Below, in pieces: positions 34,268 to 44,645 of a DNA stretch of 64,000 nt; positions within the stretch are counted from its first letter, which is position 1, and each line of letters starts with the position of its first letter. A program made the position numbers and the translations under genes. Where the stretch lies: NCBI GenBank assembly GCA_964030785.1, contig OZ034974.1, positions 46,195,003 through 46,259,002 on the forward strand. The letters run 5' to 3'. The stretch is from Siderastrea siderea. Taxonomy: Eukaryota > Cnidaria > Anthozoa > Scleractinia > Rhizangiidae. The notes under the pieces were generated by a model. The model was not told where the DNA came from, searched no databases, and was given only the letters and a program-made list of their open reading frames with translations.

Positions 34268-35317
34268 ATGAATGACTCTTCTCCAGAAAACCAGATTACG
34301 CACGATTGCAGTTACTTGATACCCGAATTCTCTTTTCAAAACAAGGACACTGTAAGTCCAATAGTTGCATATGTGGTTACGTGTCTTGCGTGCCCTTTTA
34401 CAGTCTTCCTAAACACGCTGATTATTGTGGTAGTTGCGAAAAGCATAACGCTACAAAGCAACACTAACATTTTGTTCAGCAGCATGGCTGCAGCAGATCT
34501 TTTGGTTGGAGTTGTCGTCCAGCCTCTCACTATTCTAAGTGGCGCAATTTTCTTCCGGCACCATAGCGAGTCTGGAATTTATCGCGTATTAGACGCAATT
34601 ACCATAGTTATTTCAACCAGAACTAGCATGTGTTCAATTTTTCATCTAACGGCCATCGCTTGGCAGCGACACGCAATCATCAACCTCAATCTCATCAACA
34701 ACCCAGCAACCATATCAAGAAGACGCATAAAAATTCTGGCCTCCCTCTCATGGATGTCGGCTGCTATCTCGTCTATCCCGTCGGCGATGATTCTGAATGC
34801 TTTGAATTTCAAGAACGCCACATACTTGGACACCTTTGTCTTTTTGCTTGTTGTGATCTGCTGGATCCTCTTCGCATATTATTACATCTCGATATACATC
34901 AAAACTCGCAAAAAAAAAATCGAGCCAGCTAGTCAAAACATCACGCAAATAGCGAAGGTTAAAATGGAAAAAGGAATTGCACATACGACAGGATTGCTCA
35001 CATTGGTGGTTTTTCTATGTTACGCTCCAAATCTCATATTCCACTTGTGTTATCTTTCTTCCCCTTTTGGTGGGAGTTCTTATTTGCTCTGGGGACTAGC
35101 CCTTACGCAGTTAAACTCTCTCGCAAACCCAGTTCTTTATTGTTACAGGAACCGACAACTAAGAAAAGCTACCCTTGAGCTGCTAGGAATAGAAACATGG
35201 GAAATACCACTGGATTTTCTACATGGAGGACGAAATAGAGTTCAGCCAAATAACATGCCATTACGAGATCCACAACTAGGGCCAGCTACAAGGGGTACGA
35301 GCAAGAGAAAGGTCTAA
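34268..35317 (+). CDS. GPCR3: class A receptor with shortened tail and altered cysteine
   Basis: This is a single-exon receptor of 349 aa, the unit 2 partner of GPCR2. It has the same start context and landmarks (D77, QRH at 133-135, CYAP, NPVLY). Two changes matter. The cysteine at the top of helix 3 (C106 in GPCR2, GIYC) is arginine (GIYR). A net 5-nt loss near 35280-35290 shifts the frame in the C-tail, replacing the shared RERSKSWSPNN tail with a short TSKRKV end. FPLCYL is FHLCYL and a cysteine in the helix 6-7 loop (AFCGSS) is glycine. The seven helices are otherwise open, so a protein may still be made, but constraint looks relaxed. Confidence 0.8.
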   Translation: MNDSSPENQITHDCSYLIPEFSFQNKDTVSPIVAYVVTCLACPFTVFLNTLIIVVVAKSITLQSNTNILFSSMAAADLLVGVVVQPLTILSGAIFFRHHSESGIYRVLDAITIVISTRTSMCSIFHLTAIAWQRHAIINLNLINNPATISRRRIKILASLSWMSAAISSIPSAMILNALNFKNATYLDTFVFLLVVICWILFAYYYISIYIKTRKKKIEPASQNITQIAKVKMEKGIAHTTGLLTLVVFLCYAPNLIFHLCYLSSPFGGSSYLLWGLALTQLNSLANPVLYCYRNRQLRKATLELLGIETWEIPLDFLHGGRNRVQPNNMPLRDPQLGPATRGTSKRKV

Positions 35318-36433
35318 GTCGTGGAGCCCAAATGACTTCAAAAATATTCGTTTAGCTGTCCATAAGCGTCAATTTGCAGAAATGTGACTCAAAAACTGCA
35401 GCTAGAACAAAAGCTAGCTTGTTTGAGCTTTCAAATCGCACCTGTAGGAAACTCTACAATCTTATGGCAATTTCTCAGAGAGTTGTTGCAATTAAATCGT
35501 TACTTATTGATGATTTTTATTTGGGTAGTAACAAAAGTAGCTTCAGGGGACCCCCCTTTTTCTATGCTTGCGTCGCATACGCATCAGGCAGTTTCTTATG
35601 CCACTGCGCAACACTAAACACGAATGTTCAATAACACCATCGGGAAATCGCTTCGAAATTGTCCACTTCTGACCGCAAGCTAAATCACTGGCAAAAAATT
35701 GCAAATCAAGAGGGCCCCACGTGGGACATCTGTACATCGTGTTCTAGGCAACTCATCCTCGTACTTTGTTCCTTACCCGTGTTGGGTATCAGGCGTATAT
35801 ATATTTAGTTGAGACATGACATGGATGTTACACTTTCAGGACTACATGTCATGAAAAGTTTGCTGGGCCACCATATCAAGGTGGCACTCTACCTTTAGTT
35901 ATGAACGCCTGGTTTATTACGGCAACTTGTATTTCCCACACCCAAATAAAAAAAAAAATTCTGTCACCAAGTTAATAAGATAAGCCTTTTGCATGGTCGT
36001 ATTCATGTAATTGTACAGTGATTACCGATTTCCTTCAAGCGCAAAAACCTAAAACTGAAGAAGTAACAGAATGTGTCACTGTGGACCGCAAATAGAAAAA
36101 TGAGTAAGTCAAGACAACGGTGCCAAAATCTATCCCGAGGCGTGCTCTCTAATCTTGAAAAGAAAAAAGTTGGGTTCGCGCGGTTCAACATTGGCGGGAA
36201 ACGTGTAGTCAGACAAAATTGTTGCACAATAACAATATTTTCACTTGATCCAGGGATATTGAAGTATGTTGCTATCGAGGTTCAATTTGGTCGACGAATA
36301 GATCCCTTGTGCACTATATTTTTTAATTTTACAAGAAACGGGCAAGCATTTGGCGCGAAAACCACTTTTAGCATTTAACTGGCCTAACATTCTCCCTTCA
36401 AAATGAATTGGCTCTTCCACGAACAGTCACGTC
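35318..36433. other. GPCR3-phosphodiesterase intergenic region
   Basis: This is the non-coding counterpart of 21810-23224. The first 70 nt are the former coding tail of GPCR3, out of frame. Nothing else was recognised. Confidence 0.45.
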
Positions 36434-38152
36434 TTACTCTTCTCCTTCGAAAGACCCATTTTTTGTTTTAAGAGAGGAAAAGAAAGGTGTAAGATTAATC
36501 CAAACTGTTTTTCCTTTCGCTGCTTTAACGAGCTGTTGATGTTGATATCCGTTGTGTGGAACACTAAATTCCATGTTTCCATGGCACAATGGGTTGGAAT
36601 ATTTTTCTTTACTTGAACTGACACTCCAATGGGTTACATCCCTCTTTGAAACGCACGCGAAATAATGTTTGTCTGCACAGTTGGCCAGATACCACCTTTT
36701 GTCACCCGAGAGAATAACACAGGATGATTCCGTGATTGGCTTCTTTGGCTCGCCCTCAGCCCAAGTAAATACCGCTGTTTTCATGAGCTCTGGGTTTATT
36801 TGATCAGCACTAGGAATGCTCACACCACACAGCAAATACTTCTTAAAATCCATGATCATTCCTGCTTCCTTTGCTCCGTTCCACAGTGGACCATAGCGCG
36901 TACTATCGCTGTAGATTCGAACAACATCTTCGCTGTTTCCAATTGCCGAACAGTTGTCTAGTTTTGGAGAGAAACTTTTAACATCAAAACCGTTGGTCCA
37001 AAAGTGGTGATGAAGATATCGTCCTGAATGATCATTCGGATCTATGAAAATCACGGTCTTTTTCATAAGACGCATTTCTCTCATGCTTGGCCATCTTCCT
37101 GAAAAAATTAGTTTTAAATCACTTGGTGTAAGCACTTTATCCCCAAAATATTGTTTAATAGCAGTGTCAATTGTGTGTTCATCACGATTACTTGTATGAT
37201 CATCGAAATATATCTGAATTATTTCATTCCTGTTCTCGAACTTTTGAGTCCAATCCGATATTTCCTTCATTCCCTCGATAAATTCTTTGTCCCATGGTGA
37301 GCATCCGAGATTTAACTCACCGTTGCCGTGACTCATTCGAATCTTTCCAAAACAATTCCACAAATCAACTTCAAGATGGCGCACACCCATGTTGAGCTGA
37401 TCCGTGAAGGTGAACTCCTGATTGGCTAAAGAGATGCATACGTCATGAGTCTTGAGCGGCCAATGGCAATCGTCTAAATCCCCATAACCGCTGGCTCTGT
37501 TGTTAAAAGCGTTATGAGCCCCAAGAAACTGAACATGACTAACCGGAATATCCGTTTGAATCTCTCGTTGAGTTTTCAAGGCGAATTGAAGCCAAGGTGA
37601 AATTCTCGCAGCGCCTCGAACACAAATTCCTCGAAACCCACATTTGGAGCAATTCGCCTCTTTGCTCAACTGATCACAGGCAGTTTCCAAGCTCTGCTCC
37701 CGTTTTAATCGCTCTACTTTTCCATCTGATGAAGTTAGTTCAAATCTCGGGCGGCCGTTGCTGGTTTTGCCAACGTAAATACTTAGATATGTGTCTTTCA
37801 GAGGTCCGTCTTCGATTTGATACAAAACATGTAGCTTATACAGAGACCTCACACTGGCATCTTTTTTAAAGTCTAGAATTCGTCTAAGCTTGATTTTCTT
37901 ATTTCCACTGCTTATTAAGCGTTGAATTCCAAATTCAGCGGCCTGGTTCAAAATCATGGCGTCCCTCTGTGACAGGTGATGTTTGTTCAAATTATTTAGA
38001 AAATTCACTCTGGTGATAGACGACTCCTTGTCTATATCTTTACGAGCGAGAGATGAAGCCATTTCCATCGTTGCAGGGTTAACTAAAAGTGGTATAACAA
38101 CGAAGAAGTAAAAAGAGCACCGCTGTAGCGTTAAAACGATTCCAAAATACAT
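36434..38152 (-). CDS. Secreted PLC-like phosphodiesterase fused to a C-type-lectin-like segment
   Basis: This is an intact single-exon frame of 572 aa. The first about 27 residues (MYFGIVLTLQ...FFVVIPLLVNPA) look like a signal peptide. Residues about 205-380 match the PLC-like phosphodiesterase (PI-PLC X) TIM-barrel family: QFLGAHNAF with His213, HLEVDLW with Glu261/Asp263, and RMSHGNG with His275, followed by QIYFDDH. In this family the two histidines act in general acid-base cleavage of a phosphodiester such as a phosphatidylinositol head group. Residues about 463-502 (TWAEGEPKK, then SSCVIL, KRWYLANC and FACV) resemble the second half of a C-type lectin fold, including W-x-x-G-E-P. Whether the lectin fold is complete is unclear. 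The gene is convergent with GPCR3, and its unit 1 twin is broken. Confidence 0.85.
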   Translation of the reverse strand: MYFGIVLTLQRCSFYFFVVIPLLVNPATMEMASSLARKDIDKESSITRVNFLNNLNKHHLSQRDAMILNQAAEFGIQRLISSGNKKIKLRRILDFKKDASVRSLYKLHVLYQIEDGPLKDTYLSIYVGKTSNGRPRFELTSSDGKVERLKREQSLETACDQLSKEANCSKCGFRGICVRGAARISPWLQFALKTQREIQTDIPVSHVQFLGAHNAFNNRASGYGDLDDCHWPLKTHDVCISLANQEFTFTDQLNMGVRHLEVDLWNCFGKIRMSHGNGELNLGCSPWDKEFIEGMKEISDWTQKFENRNEIIQIYFDDHTSNRDEHTIDTAIKQYFGDKVLTPSDLKLIFSGRWPSMREMRLMKKTVIFIDPNDHSGRYLHHHFWTNGFDVKSFSPKLDNCSAIGNSEDVVRIYSDSTRYGPLWNGAKEAGMIMDFKKYLLCGVSIPSADQINPELMKTAVFTWAEGEPKKPITESSCVILSGDKRWYLANCADKHYFACVSKRDVTHWSVSSSKEKYSNPLCHGNMEFSVPHNGYQHQQLVKAAKGKTVWINLTPFFSSLKTKNGSFEGEE

Positions 38153-39832
38153 ATTTGTCAGTTGATTACTTTCAGATAAAGTTCAAGGGCAGAGCGGGTG
38201 GTGAAACGTATTTGAACGTTAAGGCGATGGTGACAAGTAGCTTACAGGTACCAACATTACACCTGCAAAAAAAAAATGAGGTCGCGTCGTGGAACAAAAA
38301 TACATACGGGAACTCCTCTCTTTCCAGTCTGGAACAGTCGAGCAAAAAGTAGATGAGAGCGAGTACGAAAATCGCCAGCGAGCGCTAAAATTGCCTGCTG
38401 TCCCAGAGCCGGTTTCAGTAGGCACAGCCGTTTATGGGTTGACATCGCCAACTTGTCTTATGTTCCACCCGGGGCAGCAGGCCATATCCGTGATGCCTTT
38501 TTCTTTAGTAGTTAAAAAGGAGCTCAGTTATGGTCCTTGGTCTAATTTTGATTGTTCTGTTCACCGTACAGATGAAATCGTTTTCAAGTGAAAAATTTTA
38601 CACCTGAACTCGATTTGAAAGGGGAGGGGGGGGGGGGGGGTGTCAGCTAGGGTCCTGCTAGGGGTGCTACATTACAGCGCGACACGGCGAAAGTGTGAGT
38701 GATTTTAATTTATTTGCGTACTCTTGAGGAAATCGACTATTCAATCAGACGGAAGTTGAACATATGAAATATAACAAATGCGAACTGCATCAGGTGGATA
38801 AAAGCTTTATTACATAAAACAGCATCGCAGTTAGGTCGATTTAGGCCAGTCTGTAGGCGGCGTATCTTTGTTGTTAATCTGTTGGATTCTTCGAAGGTAA
38901 GTTGGTTTTTTTGGGGGGGGGGAGGGGGGGGGGTAAAAATTGAGTTCTCCAACCGGAAAAGTGCAATTGCAGCTAACTTTATCGAAAGAGCTGCCCTCGT
39001 GTAGAAAAACTCAAAAACTTTTTCAGTTGTATTTTCAATTTAAGTAAATAATGAAACTTGTTGTTCTACGATTTCTTAAAACTGTTTCTGTGCCAGTTTA
39101 ATTACAAAAGATATCAGAATGTTACCGATTAGTTCCTCTGACTATTGCAGCTGACTGCTCTTCAAAAATCAGCGGGGATGATTTTAAAAGTATAAAATGC
39201 ACACGGCTCCCGCTTGCCGTCTTCCCTTAGCGTACTTTGTTTTGGTTTTGACTGAACGTTTTTGCAAGAAACCTGTTCTTAATTCTAAAAGAAAACAAAA
39301 GTCTCGTTTGTTCTTGCACATAAAAAATCCGAGAAAGAAAGGGTACCGGCTATGCATTTTATAGACCTCTTTACTAGCCTAAAATTGTCTCTTGCCATCA
39401 CATGCATTTCTATTAAGTATGTCATAAAAGATCTGATTCATGCTTTCGGCTGTGCATCTATCTATCGAGTTAGTTGTGCACTCAGGAAAGTTTGGAGACC
39501 ACTCGAAAAGCTACAACTTGTGCTCTCCAAACTTCCCGCATGCATCATAACTCGATAAACGCACGCTAATGGACTAGTTCTTAACTCGAGGATAACTTCT
39601 AGAAAATTAACTCAACTTTGAACTTAACATTTCTCAATAATGTCCTCGAGCTCGAATTCTAAGGAAAGCTTGTCACAGTGGGCTCACATGATCACATGCA
39701 CAGTTGAAATAACGTTAATAGTTAAGTCGTTTAACTGTATCAAAGAGTTATTTAAAATTCTCATTTTCTTTTACATGAAATCTTTACGCCGACAAAACAG
39801 GAAACTGATTTAAAACTGTCCATTTAAGGACA
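38153..39832. other. Upstream region of the phosphodiesterase gene
   Basis: This is non-coding, matches unit 1, and presumably holds the gene's promoter on the minus strand. It includes G-runs (38623-38640, 38913-38932) and a palindrome at about 39462-39558 whose arms share TATCGAGTTA and AAGTTTGGAGA. Confidence 0.45.
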
Positions 39833-40041
39833 TCAAACATTATATAAACAAATCACGCTATTTTTGTCAATGTACACCAAGCAACGTAGGTCCTTATAGT
39901 AACTACTGAACTTGCAGGTTACCCAATATGTGCTGTGCTGGTTGCGGACTTTCAATTTGTAAACCCACTGGTTTGGATGACAATCCTTGGGCAAGGAGAT
40001 TTGCAGCGAACAAAAATGCAATTGATTGAAAATAGATCTGG
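39833..40041 (-). CDS. Cysteine-rich terminal exon, copy 2
   Basis: This is the minus-strand homologue of 26344-26567 in unit 2. The acceptor TTCTTCTAATCCACAG is followed by two bases and 69 codons ending in TGA. Key residues are HFC, KDCHPNQWVYKL, YWVTCKF, LRCLV and SVICLYNV before the stop. The spacing of the conserved cysteines matches the other copies, while the residues between them have changed a lot. It has fewer extra cysteines than copy 1. The 5' exon is unknown. The intron just upstream has been split by the 2.4-kb TTAA element and by a small MITE. Confidence 0.45.
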
Positions 40042-40110
40042 CTGTGGATTAGAAGAAAAACGTAAATGGTTAATGATCCAAAGATGTCAGTTTTACAGCT
40101 CCTACCTTAA

Positions 40111-42517
40111 AGTGCCGCTGGGACGAAAATTCATAGGTTTATTTCGGCCAAATTCTGTCGCAGAATATCGTGTTTTGTTTATATTTCCCCAGAAAACTGA
40201 ACAACAAACCTTCCATTCTAATACCTTTTAGCTCCAAAGTCGCGTTAAAGGTGTCCGCCATTACTGAAAACGTGTTCCTGGGTGATTGCGCAATTTAATA
40301 GCTCGTGACGTCAGAGGCTCACCTCAGTCGCGTTTCCTTGTGCTTTGTCTCAAGATGTCTACCGTCGACTGCGAAACCTCCAAAGAGTATTCCTCCAATT
40401 CAGAACAGTCTTTGGCCTATGAGGCATCTGAGGATTGGTTTCATTCGGCAAATGAAGAATTTTTCTTACCGTACGATGTAGGAACTGATGTGAGATTTCA
40501 ACTGAAAAACTTGTTTACAAACTGATTTTAAAAAGTGTTTTTTTTCTCGCCATATTATCTGAGTTGTTTGGCGGGAGTTCAAAACACAAGCGAAATATGC
40601 CTATACAATGATTGTAGTTCAAGCCCCAGTTGCTCAAAAAGTGGACAACTCTTTTTCAATGGATAAGTCGCTGTCCAGGGGATACAATTTATCGCTTGCT
40701 TCATCTCGGTTGTTCAAAGCTTGGATAGCGCTGTTCGCCAGCCAGCTGTCCAGCCGCCGGGTATCCAGGGAATAAATTTATCCATTCCAAGGAAGGTTGT
40801 GTAACTTTTATCCACTGAATAAAACTGTAGTAAAATAGACATTGCTATTCGAAGAACTGATTTTTTAAGCTGTGGAAATTTAGACAAAACACCTATGAAA
40901 GACTTTATAGACTTTGATGCTCGCGAATTGTCAAGCATCGGTAGCTCGATTTTTTTGTAGGCGTGGGAGAAAATAAAAGAAGCTATACTTTGTCTGCCGT
41001 TGTTTATGTTCATTGTACAGTATAAAAGAAGCATTGAGAATTTTGCCCATTCTTGGCATAGTCTGGGAAACTTTCTTGAATCAAAAAATCGTAATGTTGT
41101 AGTCAGCTGACAGGCAGCTTATCGTGTCCATCATAGTACAGTGGTCGCTTAATAAATTAAAACACAAGTGCTCGGCGCTGCTAAATATTTTAAACAGTTT
41201 TTATCGAATTCTTAACTTGAGCCGAAAGAAGTGAAACAAACCAAGACCTTTTTTTCAAGAACTGGAGTCCTTGTGTGACCGAAATCTAAACAATTGTAGT
41301 CAAAAATTTTCCGCTATAACAACAACTTGCGGACCGCCAAGGAAACGAAACTTTCGCTTACCTTTTTCGCTGCGTAAAAATAATAACTTAACATTTAATC
41401 ATTTTCCTTGGTGGTTCATTCACTAAGATTGCCATGACAGTCAAAAGAAATAACATTGTGAAACCCTTAGGCAATTAGGGGCTTGTGATATTTTTCCCAA
41501 CTTCAATTTCCACGCAACGATGATCTGATCTATTGAAGCCTTTATATATCTCGAACACAGTAATGTCAATCGACTCTTCACCGACAGGGAATAAGGAAAG
41601 AAGCGATTACTGCTCTGAAATTAACAGACGTGGAATTAAAAAAAGGAAAAGATAAGCAGTACAAACTATATCGGCTTAGTCACGACGGTCCTGCATTCGC
41701 CCAGGTGGCATTTGTTTTTTACCACGCCGAGGATCTTCGCGCTAGCAGACGGCAGTACTGAAAGAGTTTTCCACGACGATATGAATTTTAAAATACGGTA
41801 AAAGAAAATCAGTTTTGCACAAAGGTGGATGAGCTGAAAAAGAAACAAACTATCACTTCAACTGCGTTATAAGATTAGGTATCTTTCGTCTTGTTCGCGC
41901 AGATAATGTTTTTTCGGGTTCTTTTTTCCATAATGTTGGAATGGACAATGGGATGATCGACCTCTGGGATCTTGCGATATGAACAGCCCTCGGGAAAAAC
42001 TTGTCCTAGAAGTGATCAAAACAGACGACGTAAATGCCTCTTGGGTTGAAATTGGCACTGTGTGTGAGTACGAACATTGTCCTTTTTTCCACTGCGGGTC
42101 CGCTCGCAGGGCTTCGATGAAGCGAAATACCAGCTCGATGGTTGGATTTATTGTTGTAGCATTGTACAATTCAAGTAATTCCCGTCAAAACTGCTTCAGC
42201 AAGGAAGATTTCAAAGTCATGCAGCAAACAATTGGCAAGAAATCTTTCCTCTAGGACAGTTAAATTTCCCGCTGTAAGTAACCATGTGGAGGCACCAGGT
42301 TTGAGGTGAGCCTCTGACGTCACTTCCGCTAATTCGCAAGCCAGCTTCCGGAACAAGGGCCAGTAATGGCGGCCGCAAAATCTCGACAAAAACCGTCCGA
42401 AAAAAGCGCCTTCCATTCGTCGTAATGAGTTGAAATTTGGCATGATGACTAAGAACCACAAACTATCTTCGAAAATGTAAAAACATGGAATACCAAAATT
42501 CTGGTCCCAGTGGCACT
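40111..42517. mobile_element. TTAA-flanked DNA transposon, about 2.4 kb
   Basis: The ends AGTGCCGCTGGGAC and GTCCCAGTGGCACT are inverted copies, and inner matches include CGCCATTACTG and GTGACGTCAGAGGCTCACCT. It is flanked by TTAA at 40107-40110 and 42518-42521. The ends resemble those of the MITE at 731-1241 (both TTAAAGTG). Kolobok and piggyBac elements use TTAA. It carries a short frame starting MSTVDCETSKEY at 40354 and another (MNSPREKLVLEVIKTDD) at 41979, neither with a recognised transposase domain, so it is probably non-autonomous. It is inserted in the intron next to the copy 2 cysteine-rich exon. Confidence 0.75.
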
Positions 42518-42624
42518 TTAATTAAATCTCAAGACATGTTGCAAGCTCTGTCCACGTTTACATCTGTACATTCGACAACAGTTTTAACCGGACTGGCTTA
42601 CGTTTTCAGTCTCCAGCACCATTA

Positions 42625-42752
42625 AGACCTAGTTCAAACGTCGACCTTTTCATGTCATGCAGCGGAATCTAATGCAAATAAACACAAGCTGGTGTGTTAA
42701 CTAGTTTGCTTTAGGTTCGGCACATGAAAAGTTCGACGTTTGAACTAGGCCT
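42625..42752. mobile_element. Small MITE (family also at 63228-63541)
   Basis: The ends ACCTAGTTCAAACGTCGAC and GTTCGACGTTTGAACTAGG are inverted copies. The inner TTAGGTTCGGCACATG recurs at the right end of the element near 63.5 kb. It is an insertion relative to unit 1. Confidence 0.7.
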
Positions 42753-42975
42753 AGCGTTTTTACCCATCCACACGCTCAGTTGCTTGCACTCCACAACCAT
42801 ATTTTGTTAACATCAGAGACAACGGGTGTCTATAAAATTTCTGACAGCTAAAACTTAATTGAAGTAGTCAACAGAAAATCCTAAGGACTACCTTTAATAC
42901 CGAATAAGAAAAACTAAATATTTTAGATGACCAAGCTTTAAATTTTGCAGTATTTGAATATTACTCGGGTTACTC

Positions 42976-43612
42976 AAAAAAGAAAAACAAAAGAACACGC
43001 CCGAAAATCGGCCTCCAGGCTGCGACAGCCGGCCCACGCACGCCTTTGCGAGTTCTTGTAGCTCACGTCGGTATCGAAGGGACTGCTTGCAGACTATAGG
43101 AAAGGGTCAGGTTTACGTTGTTTGCAACGTATTAATTGTTTTACTTCATATTAGATAACAGCGTTAGCATGATCCGAGAGGTTGCAGCTTCTAAACTGAA
43201 CGATAATTGTGATTTGATTAACGTTTCTTATGTTTTTTTTCTCCTATTTTATTGGTGGTTTACTTTTGGTTTGTTTTCTAACTCCATAGTATTTCCCTGA
43301 GCGATTCCGTACTAATGCCCTGTTCTCCAAACCAGGGGCAGAATCCAAGTCAACTTCCCTTGCTTCCCTGTTTCGAATCTGTCAAAATTGTAAATGCATT
43401 GAAAAGCAGAAATTTTCGGCTCAACGATATATCATGTATTTTCCTGTTTGTGCAAACAGCTACTCATTCGCAATGCCTCCTTGGCTCAGCTTGCAATCCT
43501 CACAACTTGCTAATAGGCAGTATGACCAAAGTTTATCAGCCAGAATTGCTAAACGGGACGAGATGTTATTCCGTAAAGTAAGAGAGCAACCAAGGTTACT
43601 CACAAGCATTGC

Positions 43613-43677
<65 letters not shown>

Positions 43678-43927
43678 TAATAATTAATAATAACAATAAC
43701 AAGCGCATATTTTAACGGGATATCCTTCAGTGCAAGAGCACTGTTAACAATGGGATCCTGTAACATAAAAGGCTAAGAAACCTAATAGAAAGAAGTAAAA
43801 AGAAAACAACTAATATTTGAAATCTAAAATCTAAAGTCTAAAATAATAAGTCTAAAATTTAAAATTTAAAAAAATAAAGGAGGATGAACGTTTATTTGTT
43901 TGTCTCACGATGGAATCGCTTTGAGTT
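42976..43927. other. DNA right of duplication unit 2
   Basis: Similarity to unit 1 ends near 42975. Short open frames at 43315-43715 have no recognisable domain. An (AAT)n run at 43616-43679 is simple sequence that may be another retroelement tail. Confidence 0.4.
43616..43679. repeat. (TAA)n microsatellite
   Basis: About 20 nearly perfect TAA triplets. It produces poly-Ile and poly-Asn-like frames that are not genes. Confidence 0.9.
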
Positions 43928-44076
43928 GTTGATCGCGGTGTTTCGACTGCAATACTGCTAGTCTTCATCAGGCGATGAGGTCGATTGTTTACGTGTCGCT
44001 ATTTGTAGCATGTTGGTTCGCTGATATTGGTGCATTTTGATCCTCATTATTATTCCGACTATTAGATGTTGTTCCC

Positions 44077-44427
44077 TCACAGGTCCGCTTTGTGGTTGAT
44101 CCGCTGTTGTGCTTTTTGATCGTAGGTATCCACGGATGAAGGATGATGTCTTATATGGATAGCCTCTTTGACCCTACGTGTGTACCAGTCAAGGTCACGA
44201 TCAATAAACTTAACTACTTTCCAAATAGGAAGATGCCCCGTTTCGTTAGCGTGTTCCGAAACTTCGGAGGTTTGCGCACGAGCAAGCTGTATTTCACTGT
44301 CGTGTTCTTTTATCCTTTCTTGCATCGCTCTCCCAGTTTCCCCGATGTATACTTTGCCGCACTCATATGGAATCTTATAGACGACACCGTCTTGTTTAGT
44401 TGGTTCAAGGGCGTCTTTCGGTCGCAC
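44077..44427 (-). CDS. Penelope-type GIY-YIG endonuclease domain (fragment)
   Basis: A 116-codon frame includes GVVYKIPYECGKVYIGETGR followed by QERIKEH and later EHANETGHLP. The paired GVVYKI and KVYIGETGR are the GIY-YIG core, with the arginine and later glutamate/histidine expected of the nuclease. In Penelope-like elements this domain follows the reverse transcriptase and nicks target DNA. The coding end overlaps the left terminal arm. It is a partial, non-autonomous copy. Confidence 0.75.
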   Translation of the reverse strand: MRPKDALEPTKQDGVVYKIPYECGKVYIGETGRAMQERIKEHDSEIQLARAQTSEVSEHANETGHLPIWKVVKFIDRDLDWYTRRVKEAIHIRHHPSSVDTYDQKAQQRINHKADL

Positions 44428-44600
44428 TAAGTGAAGCTTGGGTACCTACGATCTAAAAGCCCAACAGCCGATCAACCACAAAGCGGACCTGTGAGGGAAC
44501 AACATCTAATAGTCGGAATGATAATGAGTATCGAAATGCACCAATAGCAGCGAAGCCAACGTGCTACAAATAGCGACACGTAAACAATCGACCTCATCGC

Positions 44601-44637
44601 CTGATGAAGACTAGCAGTATTGCAGTCGAAACGTCGC
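44601..44637 (+). ncRNA. Hammerhead-ribozyme-like motif
   Basis: CTGATGA, then a stem (GACT/AGTC and GCA/TGC around GTAT), then GAAA at 44628-44631, then CGTC and GCGAT pairing with ATCGC just upstream. The core words match the hammerhead consensus, and such ribozymes are known in Penelope-like elements. A normal stem III is not visible, so activity is uncertain. In the opposite arm (43928-43975, minus strand) the CGTC is CACC. Confidence 0.45.
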
Positions 44638-44645
44638 GATCAACA

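Larger units (their letters stand above)
43928..44644 (-). mobile_element. Penelope-like element fragment with inverted terminal arms
   Basis: Two arms of about 210 nt (43928-44139 and 44436-44644) are inverted copies at roughly 90 percent identity by eye and flank a GIY-YIG coding segment. Penelope-like elements are known for terminal repeats in direct or inverted orientation. Each arm carries a hammerhead-like word CTGATGAAGAC...GTCGAAAC. The reverse transcriptase part is missing. Confidence 0.7.

Noticed and set aside
36073..36378. 101-codon frame between GPCR3 and the phosphodiesterase
   Set aside because: The homologous unit 1 region has frame-breaking differences, so the frame is not conserved.
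43434..43715. Open frames with poly-Ile on both strands
   Set aside because: They are produced by the (TAA)n run at 43616-43679.
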